Of a stretch of 64,000 bases of DNA, positions 55,729 to 64,000 are shown one piece after another (within the stretch, counting starts at the first letter, position 1; the number at the start of each line of letters is the position of its first letter). The DNA comes from Stratiolaelaps scimitus (lineage: Eukaryota; Arthropoda; Arachnida; Mesostigmata; Laelapidae). The translations under genes were made by a program, and so were the position numbers. The stretch covers positions 16,853,001-16,917,000 of the forward strand of contig JABWDB010000005.1 in assembly GCA_019614645.1 (NCBI GenBank). The letters are read 5' to 3'. The notes under the pieces are model-generated. The model did not search any database. It saw nothing but the letters and a program-made list of their open reading frames with translations, and was not told where the DNA came from.

Positions 55729-55944
55729 GCCGCCGTTTCTACTGCTGTGTGTCCCGAGCTGCTGGCCTGCTTGCCCACTTGGTTGTGTTCTCTTGCGAAA
55801 GCCGAAAGCGTCGCATCGAGCCGATCGCGTTAAATCTGACGCAAAAATAGCCTACTACCGACTATTACTGTAACTATTGCTCCCGTTTTCTTTCTATGTG
55901 ATTCGTAGCGCGGATGCTGCTAATGCTGCTGCCGGGAAAGCCGA

Positions 55945-55967
55945 GCAGCAGCAGCAGCAGCAGCAGA
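55945..55967. repeat. (CAG)n microsatellite
   Basis: Seven to eight perfect CAG triplets. Confidence 0.95.
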
Positions 55968-56625
55968 AATGGCCCCAGCTCCGATGCTGGCGACCAGACA
56001 GACGTCACACGGACAGATGATGTGAGACGCAGCAGCAGCAGTCACTAGCCGCTCGACGATCCAGCCTCTTGGTTGCTTCTTACAGCTTCCAGATTCGTAG
56101 ATCTGTAGATGGCTCACTGCTGCTACTATTGCTACTTGTGTTGCTGTTGTAGTAGTGGCCAGTGGATGACACCCCTCAGGTGGCGGCGGCGACTATCGCT
56201 TACCCAACCCTACCGTTGATCGTGGCTTGTTGCGTTGTTGTTGCTGTTGTCCGCTATTGGCGTTGTAGCAATCTCTTGCGCGTTTTCGCGTGCAGTAGTT
56301 ACCGTCGGAAGCTTCACGGGCAGCTGTGCTTTGATGGGGAAGAGCCCTGCTGCTGCTGCTGATATTCTTGCTGTACGTATCAGCAGAAGCGGTGGCAGGT
56401 TTACATAATCCCATCAACATTGCGCCGTTGCTGCTGCTGCTGCTACGCTGTAGATTGCTATCGATCAAAAGTAGTTCAAGACGGTAGCAGCGATGGCGAT
56501 CGTCGAAGAGCTAAAAATCGACCGGCATCTGCCTTGGGCTGGGTGATCGCCCGATCAACGAACCATATTAAGACCTAACAGCCGCTGCGACGTTATCTAC
56601 GTGCGGTATCTGACGAACATATTTA

Positions 56626-56630
<5 letters not shown>
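55968..56630. other. Non-coding stretch
   Basis: Short CTG/CAG runs near 56030, 56346-56362 and 56430-56448. No supported exon. Confidence 0.5.

Positions 56631-56662
<32 letters not shown>
56631..56662. repeat. (TA)n tract
   Basis: Perfect TA run of about 31 bp after a T-rich stretch. Confidence 0.95.
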
Positions 56663-56664
<2 letters not shown>

Positions 56665-58520
56665 GATGTAGCAGGCAACCTGACGAGGGTCGTCGCAGAC
56701 TATGCGTAAACGTACGCATTTACCTAATTGCTGACGTTACTGTATCCGCGTACAGGTACTGTACACCACTCTTTTTGTTGTTCTAGGCTGAGCGGACAGC
56801 AAAGGGAGTGTGTTTTTGAAGGAGAACAAGAGAAGGATGGGGGTCCCCAACCATCGTGTGATTGTATGCGTGTTACACAGTGCGGCGTCGCGCTGGGAGA
56901 AGAGGCCAGGCCGTTCACGCAGGGGCTCCCGCGTGCGAAATAAGCTACACTGTGCTCTTGCTGCGTAAACGAAGGTCCGTAAGTCGTTCTAGTGTTGAAT
57001 CTCTCGTCTACCTGCGCATTCCCGCGCCACAACCGCTCGGAGTGTGCTCAGACAAGCCCCCCCCCCCCCCGTTCGAACCCAAGGCAAAAGCGGCAACAGC
57101 TAATAGCAGCTCTTAAGCCAAACGGGCCGTTTGCTTGACCGAGTCATCGCAATCTCCGCTGTTGCATCGTGACGCCCTTATGACGAAATCACCCGAAATA
57201 CTCCCCCGCTTGTAGTTACCTTAAGACACACAGTAGGCTAGATCTCGGCAGGCGGTTAATTCGGCTGAAACGCTTGTGCCACCTGCAATGTCAAGCTGGC
57301 TGAGCGCACTGAAGCGCGCCTTGCGCGATTGGTACTACACTATAAAAGAATTGGCATCTCGCTCGCGTGCGCCAGCACATGCGCATTATTTGCGCGAAGA
57401 CTTTTCGACGTTTTGGCCAAAATAAACAGTTACCATTGACGAAGTTGACAATGAAGGCAATGTGCCACGCCATATCGCTGTAAATAATATATTTGGACAA
57501 ATTATTGTGGGATACCTTTCATATATATTCGAAATGTGTCCTTAGTAGTGATCAGAAGCATATACACGCTGTGTTTATTAGGATATTATTTGATTTATTC
57601 CGAACGGAACGAAATATGACATAAGCGCTGTTCACGCCATACGGAAAGGCAGCGCACGTGCACTAACGCATGGTCAACGGGATACGATACACTCAGTGGA
57701 GTGAGCTTTTGAAGAGATGTCTTCAAGTACACGTATCCGCACGTGTATTCTCGTGACACGGACATCCGTGCCTACAGCTATGACCTGCAAAGTTACCACT
57801 GAAGTCAGTCCGTGCCGGGAGTGACGTGAACATCGAGAAACAAGGAAAGATCCTCCCTTAAACTGACGGATTCAACAGAGACACGTACGGAGCTGAGGAG
57901 ACAAAATAGGGACGATCCGAACAGTGGGCTACTTCTACAGTCCCAAACATGTTCATCTGGGCATTGCTGTGGCGGCCATTGCTGCTGCTGCTGCTGTTGT
58001 CATTATTTGATTCATCAGTGGTCAACGGTGACATGGGGGCATCGTAAAAAGCTGCTTTCCGACGCCCGAAGTTGACGAGCTTCGACCCTCCCGAGAGACT
58101 CGAGTGGCATCGAACTTCATTGTCTTAGAGACATCACTTACGATCATCGAAGAACCGTTTCCACTCGAACTCATCCCAGATTCTAGCAGACGCCACCCCT
58201 TTGATATAAATATTTCATTTTATAGGAACTCTTTCTACGTTACACAATCTTATTAATAACTGCGGTCTAGCTATTACGCATGCAAACGATGAGCATCGAG
58301 ACGCCGTAAGGCGTCCCGCGATATCGTGCTCGCCCGCTATTGTTTATTTTACGGTAGCTATTTTCAAACGCAGAGATACGCAGTGATCCATTAGCTATTC
58401 TCCGCACAAAAACGCCAACCGATGAATACTGCTGAGCGATTAAAATTCCTTTGACTATATCATATACAAGAGTATAATGATTACATCAATTTTTTCGAAT
58501 GGCTGCATCAGTATGCAGCT
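56663..58520. other. Ordinary non-coding stretch
   Basis: C run at about 57057-57070 and a CTG run at 57980-57999. From 57120 to 58500 the sequence is non-repetitive with no frame over about 70 codons. Confidence 0.5.
57341..57348 (+). promoter_or_regulatory. TATAAAAG motif
   Basis: A canonical TATA sequence, with a CCAGCA Initiator-like sequence about 33 bp downstream. No TCAGT Initiator and no gene follow, so this may be coincidental. Confidence 0.15.
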
Positions 58521-59290
58521 TCAGTAGTTGTGATCAAGTGAGGAGTGCGTCCTGGTCCTCGAGTAGATTCGGCCGCGGCGGGTAGTAGTGGTAGTAGCAT
58601 CGCTATCGGCCATCTCGCTGCTGGTGGCGGTGGCGGTCGCGGTCACCGAGTTGCGCCGATCAGCCGCCGCTTGCCAATTGATTACCAAGCTGGCGAAGTG
58701 ACAGCCGTCAACTAACTCGCCTTCAGGGTAAGTGAGTGAAGATGTGTCTGCTATTCGGCGGACGTGAGACGTCAAAGCGATTTTCCCTGTATCGTCTACG
58801 GTAGCATTTAGTTGTATACGTTTCTCACTCGGGTTTCACAAGGCAGCCAGCCGCGTTCTGTGTGTTGTGATAGTGATGGTGGGGGGGGGGTCGGCGTTGT
58901 TCTGGTCGTTGCTGTGTTGGACTCTCACTCATAGTGACGGCCCTCGACCCATCCGTTGGGACTTCTCTCGCGACGGGCCATCAGTGGCCGATGGTCAGGA
59001 CGGTGACAGCCATCTGCGATTCGGCGTCAGCTGAGCTGGGCCGAGCTGGTCACGTGTTTTGTTCGTTCTTTTTCTTTTCGGCCTTTTAAGAAGGGCCACT
59101 GTGGACTTTGTATTGCTATTCGGATGCCGCGCCTCAGCGACGTCGAAGTGGCTTATGCTGTCTGAGGCAGTTCTGGTTAGCAGCAGGAATTGTCAAAGTA
59201 AGCGTGGCCGGTTTCACCTGGGGCGGTTAAATGGGAGAAAGAAACAAAACCAGAGCCAGAATCGCGCTTGCAATAACGCTCTCAGGCTAG
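58521..59290. other. Mixed stretch with a strong donor-like site
   Basis: A GG|GTAAGTGAG site lies at 58728 on the plus strand, but the preceding plus frame is open for only about 15 codons. The minus strand is open over 58521-58775 without an ATG. G run at 58880-58890. Confidence 0.4.
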
Positions 59291-59469
59291 CAGGGTCTGC
59301 AGGTCTAGTCATGGGTTTGCAGGTCTAGTCATGGGTTTGCAGGTCTAGTCATGGGTTTGCAGGTCTAGTCATGGGTTTGCAGGTCTAGTCATGGGTTTGC
59401 AGGTCTAGTGTTGGGTTTGCAGGTCTAGTCGTAGGTTTGCAGGTCTAGTCTTGTGTTTGTAGGTTTGAA
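59291..59469. repeat. 20-bp minisatellite, about eight copies
   Basis: A unit starting AGGTCTAGT recurs every 20 bp at 59301, 59321, 59341, 59361, 59381, 59401, 59421 and 59441. The first five intervals are identical. The later units carry substitutions (GTTGGG, GTAGG, TTGTG) and the array decays into TAGGTTTG. Homogeneous at one end and diverged at the other, the usual pattern for recent expansion. Confidence 0.97.
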
Positions 59470-59834
59470 TGAACAATGGGTAAAAGTAAATTATCATATC
59501 TCTGCTTGGTGGGTCTTGTACAGATTCAGTGGCAGTAGCAAGCTGCCTATGATTAATCACTGCTTCCTCATACAAGTTACCACTTTTGTTAAAAATCTTA
59601 GCGCTTCAATTAACGTCATCGATTATTTCCGAGTGTGACTGTCGAATGTAAGATAACGCGGCCACGCTGTTAGAAGCACCTTTCTCGAACATTCGTCTCA
59701 GAGTCATTCGTTCAAGATTGCCAAACAAAATTACTATCACCGCAATTCCCAGCCATCCGGACGAAACCAGCATGTCGCCGATCCGCAGAAGGCTCTAACG
59801 AGATCAAATGAGACCGTGCAATTTATGGGGAGCG
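59470..59834. other. Ordinary non-coding stretch
   Basis: No repeats; nothing recognisable. Confidence 0.5.
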
Positions 59835-60128
59835 TCATAAATTGGAAAGATCCGAGATGTCTGTCAGTCGCCAGTGAGAAAGGCGTACCATGACGAAGGA
59901 AGGCCACAGGTTGTTTGAAAGGTCGCTGCTGGGTGTGACAGTGTCTTCTTCGATGTCCTTGTTCCCTGTTCGCGCTTTGTCCTGTTCCGAGTTAGCTAAC
60001 GCGCGGAGAACCTCTTGCTTCCATGTCTCCGTGCCAATGTAACAAAACCGTGTTGTAAACATCGCTCCAATACGAAATCCGAGTCCTAATTTTGCGCTAA
60101 CAGCCCTGCCGGTGTGGTTCTTCACCAT
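59835..60128 (-). CDS. Unrecognised 97-codon ORF, non-repetitive
   Basis: ATG at 60128 to stop at 59835. The product is of balanced composition (MVKNHTGRAVSAKLGLGFRI..., later WKQEVLRALANSEQDKARTG) with an acidic middle. No domain is recognised. A pyrimidine-rich TCTCTCTGTCT lies just upstream on the minus strand, so an acceptor near the ATG is conceivable. No overlapping long frame exists on the plus strand, which favours it slightly over other candidates. Confidence 0.2.
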   Translation of the reverse strand: MVKNHTGRAVSAKLGLGFRIGAMFTTRFCYIGTETWKQEVLRALANSEQDKARTGNKDIEEDTVTPSSDLSNNLWPSFVMVRLSHWRLTDISDLSNL

Positions 60129-61028
60129 AGACAGAGAGACTTTTCTGTGTTAACAATCGACCCGATCAGTTGCATCCATCTTGATCGAACAGCAACTCGG
60201 TTAGTCAATGTCTGGCAAACAACTTATGAGGCAGCTATCGATTGTCTTAACATCGTTCACGGCCACGTTGGCGGTTTCCGATTGCCCGCTCGTGTGAGAC
60301 TCTTCTCTCTCGATCTCCTTTTATGGGAACCCTGATATGGAGAAGTAGTAAAAATGGCAGAAACCTGTTGCCCTCTGTCGCCTGGTGGCTCTTGGTTTTG
60401 CTATTGCGCGGCGTCCTCGAGACAATTTATTAGTCACTAACCGAAGATGTTTTTAAATAGTCGAATATACCCTCTCGTGACGAAATAATCGGCCATCTAA
60501 GGATGAATGTGGCTATCGAATCGAGCCGAGCTGACATCTGCCATGAACCCAGTCAATATGTTCCTAGCCTGATCTATGGAAATTGACAGTGATTGTCTAA
60601 CCTAGCGAACATCACAGGTCGTCATCAAATCGTCATCCTCTCTCGGCTTGTACACTGGGCAGTTACACGCTCTCATTCCAAATATAAGATCAATCCTCAA
60701 ATCGATGCAAATGGTGATTCCAAGGGCTGTTTGTGTCTTAATTCGACAACCGATTTAGCCCGGTCATCCAGCTCGTACCTCCAACTGCACTGTGGTGTAG
60801 ACCACATATTTCTATTAGGACGATGATTACTGCTGATATTCAGATCTGACACCATCCCTGCTGCTCTTGCGGCGACCACTACCGCGAACAAACGTCTGCC
60901 TATCTTCTTGGGGCATGTATGCATCAGTTTGACCATCGGGAAAACGAGCATCAGAGCGGCAGGTTGGCATCAGGGGTCCGTTTCACAAAGGAGAGCCTCA
61001 CGATTGAGGGTGTGGCCCGATGGCCAGC
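60129..61028. other. Ordinary non-coding stretch
   Basis: Frames of 70-85 codons on both strands near 60593-60951 overlap each other. None is supported. Confidence 0.45.
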
Positions 61029-61052
61029 GTCGACGACGACGACGACGACGAC
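61029..61052. repeat. (GAC)n microsatellite
   Basis: Eight perfect GAC triplets. Confidence 0.95.
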
Positions 61053-61137
61053 ACAAAGGCTCCCCCGTTCGCGGGGCAAGGACACCCATCTTCTCACTCA
61101 CTGGACGAGAGTAACCAACTGCAGCGACGGCAGCGAT

Positions 61138-61226
61138 CATGATGATGATGATGATGAAGACGGTAACGACAACAGCAACAAGAGCAAAAACGCAGAGCGT
61201 CAATAACAACAACAACAACAACAGCG
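61138..61226. repeat. (GAT)n and (CAA)n runs
   Basis: GAT triplets at 61138-61158 and CAA triplets at 61206-61226, with AAC/AGC triplets between. Confidence 0.95.
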
Positions 61227-62560
61227 GCGGCAGCGGCGGTAATAACAGCAACCGCAATTGCGGAAGGTAGCGCCGTCACCGTGACTGCCCTGCCGCTGGG
61301 GGTACCGCTAGCGATCGCGGCCGTAGTGGCTGTAACAACAACAGCTGCGACATCAACGAAAGCACCATGACAACAGCAACAACGGCATCACCATGTGTGG
61401 TGGCGGTGGCGGCGGCGGCGGTGTGGCGCTGTTGGAGGTGGTGATCATGGTACCTGATGGCCGAATGAATGCCAATATCGGCAACAGAACAGCGGCGACG
61501 GCAACAACGGCCACCACAATATCAGCATCAACAGCAGCAATCGCAGGCCGCGAAGACAGCGATCGTTCCGTGTAACGGAAACACGGCCATGGCCGCGGTC
61601 TTGGCGTTCTTCGGACGAGGGAGGCTCCGCCGGTCGCTAAGCGCTGGATTCCGCTGTATTCCACCGTTGGCATTCGGTCGCGGCGAGCGGTCTTGCACTG
61701 CGTTGTATGCTTTTTTTTCTTCTTCTTCAGCAGCAGCAGCAACTGGGGTTTCCTTTCTCGTCGCTGGGGGGGGGAGGCGGCGGCGACGGCAACAGCAACA
61801 GGAACACCAGGCTATTGCTGTGCTGCGTGTGTGTGTGTTGACGCACACTCGAAGACAACAAGGCAGTCCGTCGGTTGTGCCACTTCGTGTTGCGCTTTCG
61901 GCCGGCCGGTGATGGTGTCGGCGTCGCAGTGATTCGCGGCCGAATGGGCGCGTACGCGATGAAATGACGCGACGGACGGACGCTCGCTCGCTGAATCGCA
62001 AAACGCGCAGATCGTTGCGAGCTGCCATCTCTGGGTGCTGAGAGAGCGGAGTGGGGCCGTGACCAGGCCCGGGGGCATAGAGGAGCCACGGCGTGGCGAT
62101 ATTTGGCCGACGACAGGCGGACCTGCGGGGGGGGCAGCTCTGCGCGTGTAGTTGCCAAGTTGCTGAGACGTTTCGGATCGCCATCAGACGCCTGAACGCT
62201 ACTCTACGTCATAGCAATACCAGCGAACACCACAGCGGCTGTAGTGGCACAAGAATAACGGAGGCGACACTCGGAAAAGTATCATAACATACGCTACCTA
62301 CAGATCGTTTTGTTGCGAGAACAGGATGAGCAACGATGAGGAGACTGTGGCCCGGCCAGGGCCAACATAGACCATATTGCTTCTGCAGATGACATAGAAA
62401 GACGCTGCCATAAACGTCATAACTGATCGACGACAATGACGGCAACAACAACAGCAGCAGCAGCAGCAACTACAGCATCAGTAGTAATATAATAATAATA
62501 ACAGCAAATGCGACAAAGAACAAGGAGCCCAAGTGGTTGGATGCAGTGATGGTCATGTCA
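61227..62560. other. CpG- and triplet-rich block
   Basis: GGC run about 61402-61422, CAG run about 61731-61741, G runs at 61766-61774 and 62127-62135, CAG run about 62451-62468. The 218-codon minus frame 61528-62184 and the 143-codon frame in another phase are both open, as expected for triplet-biased sequence. Confidence 0.5.
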
Positions 62561-62567
62561 CTTTCGC

Positions 62568-62590
62568 TCTCTCTCTCTCTCTCTCTCTCG
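62568..62590. repeat. (CT)n microsatellite
   Basis: Perfect CT run of about 22 bp. Confidence 0.95.
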
Positions 62591-62810
62591 CGCTATGATA
62601 CAAACAACGAGGGAACTGCCTGTTTGGAAAGTTATTTAATTTTGCCTCAAGACATCGGTAACATGATACAGGAACGGCAGTAACAGCACCATCATCCGTT
62701 TTCACAATCATCATCAACAACGACAACAAAAAAAACTTCATCACCGCGACTATACACTGCTGCTTTAAATGTTGTATTTATAAGACAGAATAGAATACAC
62801 ACACGCACCC

Positions 62811-62832
62811 ATATATATATATATATATAATA
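62811..62832. repeat. (TA)n tract
   Basis: TA run directly after an ACAC run. Confidence 0.9.
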
Positions 62833-63370
62833 TGATATTTATGTTCTTATGAAAGATGTCTAGACATAACGAGACCAGTATTAGTCGCAGCATTCGTTGT
62901 TGACCATCAACAACATCAACAACAACAACAGCGATTGCATTGGCAAGTCGACCTTCATCAATTTTCTCCGTTGTCGTTGTTCTTCGATACTCTCTTGTTC
63001 TTTATCTTCTCGTCTGCATCTTCTTTTGGTCCAGTTCGTACGAACAAATGAACATTGTGAGGAGGAATTGTAGCTGGCGCGAGAGGACGACATATGAAGA
63101 CATGACGAATCTCCAAGGGTGGGGCGCCAACTGCGTAACTGTCGAACCGAACTGTAGCAACCGTGCAGATGTCGATTCACTCTACTCCCGTTTGCCACTG
63201 TTCATCTTCGCCGTCTGTTTTACTGGGGCGTGTAGGGACGGGGATCGATGCGGCAATGACGATGATACAAGCTAACCATCAGCAGACGCGGCCGCCTGTG
63301 GCTCTTATCATCGCATCATCATCATCATGAGCATCGTTGTCTCGATTACAACAGGACGATGTAATGACCA
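62833..63370. other. Ordinary non-coding stretch
   Basis: CAA/CAT triplets at about 62908-62932 and ATC triplets at about 63313-63327. No supported exon. Confidence 0.5.
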
Positions 63371-63408
63371 CCGAAAGTTTCAATACTTTCGGCCGGCCTG
63401 GCGGCCGG
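63371..63408. repeat. Two consecutive stem-loops
   Basis: CCGAAAGT and ACTTTCGG pair around a 6-nt loop (63371-63392), followed at once by CCGGCC pairing with GGCCGG (63393-63408). No gene context to assign a role. Confidence 0.75.
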
Positions 63409-63745
63409 ATGACCGACATGGACGGGCCGCCACTCTACTTTGGGCCGTCTCGCAGTCGATGTCAAATGAAGAGCAGTATCAACGAAGGACTCGGGAACTA
63501 CCATTAGCGGTCTTCATCATCTTGACATTGACTCAGCATCGGCAACAACAACGATCGATCCGAGGGCCAATCGACCTTTGCGTGGTCCGCTCGAGCAGCA
63601 GCAGCATCATTGCGTATTAATCTGAGGGAGTGAGGCGGGGCTGTTTGCATCTATTTATCTCTCTGGCCGTATTGTTTGGCTGTGTGTTCGACGACGACGT
63701 CTTTGTGCGTTTGCCCCTCTTGTCTACACATGACTATATACATGC

Positions 63746-63821
<76 letters not shown>

Positions 63822-64000
63822 TCGTATCGGTCCTTCGTCCACTGCTGCCGAAGTCCCCTACCAGCAGCAGCAGCTGCGTTGATCGACTGACAGATCGATC
63901 GATTTATCTGCGGACATCTATTTTTCTCTTCGTCCAATCCAGCCCCCCCCCTAAGGCATACGGGAGCCAAAGGCATAGACGGGAGGTGTGGGGTGTGGGG
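63409..64000. other. Window end, non-coding
   Basis: Apart from the TA tract there is a CAG run at about 63862-63873, a C run near 63943-63951 and G-rich sequence at the end. Nothing is clearly cut by the window edge. Confidence 0.5.
63747..63816. repeat. Longest (TA)n tract
   Basis: About 70 bp of uninterrupted TA, giving an alternating Ile/Tyr frame on both strands that is an artefact. Confidence 0.97.

Noticed and set aside
57060..57085. B-box-like GGGTTCGAAC on the minus strand next to a C run
   Set aside because: No A box, no tail similar to the two SINE copies and no tRNA fold.
61528..62184. 218-codon minus ORF
   Set aside because: CpG- and triplet-biased sequence with another minus frame open at the same place. 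No domain.
63747..63816. Long Ile/Tyr frames on both strands
   Set aside because: Direct translation of a (TA)n microsatellite.

Overview
This is a eukaryotic genomic window, not a prokaryotic one. There is no operon-like packing, no Shine-Dalgarno-led gene series, and no continuous reading frame longer than about 255 codons. Simple repeats occur throughout: (TA)n, (CT)n, (TG)n and above all trinucleotide runs of the CAG/CTG, CCG/CGG, GTT/AAC and GAC/GTC types. CpG is not visibly depleted, and one GC-rich block carries an arthropod-style Initiator plus DPE promoter arrangement. I infer an arthropod, possibly a chelicerate such as a mite. That assignment rests on base composition and promoter grammar only, because no protein in the window is recognisable enough to confirm it.

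Most of the window reads as intergenic or intronic DNA. I found no rRNA, no intact tRNA, no snRNA, no conserved microRNA seed, no CRISPR array and no intact transposon. Many frames stay open only because triplet repeats contain no stops, and these open on both strands at once. Such frames are not annotated as genes.

Layout: 1-2.6 kb is triplet-rich and holds a minus-strand tRNA-derived SINE (about 1385-1552). 2.6-3.8 kb is AT-richer, with a 22-bp duplication and a cluster of homeodomain-type TAAT sites. 3.8-15.2 kb is repeat-studded and GC-mixed. 16.36-16.79 kb is GC-rich and contains the best exon candidate (16565-16767, Q/S/A-rich, ending on a strong splice donor). 17.5-21.6 kb is again triplet-rich, followed by a second SINE copy (about 21650-21770). 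21.8-30 kb is largely ordinary sequence with scattered (TA)n. 30.2-30.65 kb is a CpG-rich block with an Initiator array and a DPE at canonical spacing, the best promoter candidate. 33.5-34.25 kb holds the longest open frame. 34.3-41 kb is mostly ordinary sequence with a few unusual ORFs. 41.8-56 kb is triplet-rich with several long (TA)n tracts and a palindrome. 57.1-60.9 kb is ordinary sequence interrupted by a 20-bp minisatellite (59291-59469). 60.9-64 kb returns to triplet-rich, CpG-rich DNA and ends near a (TA)n tract of about 70 bp.

No pathway or gene cluster can be reconstructed. If the 16.5-kb exon is real it is probably the N-terminus of a low-complexity-rich nuclear protein, but its downstream exons are not identifiable here. 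The coding calls below are candidates with low confidence and should be read that way.
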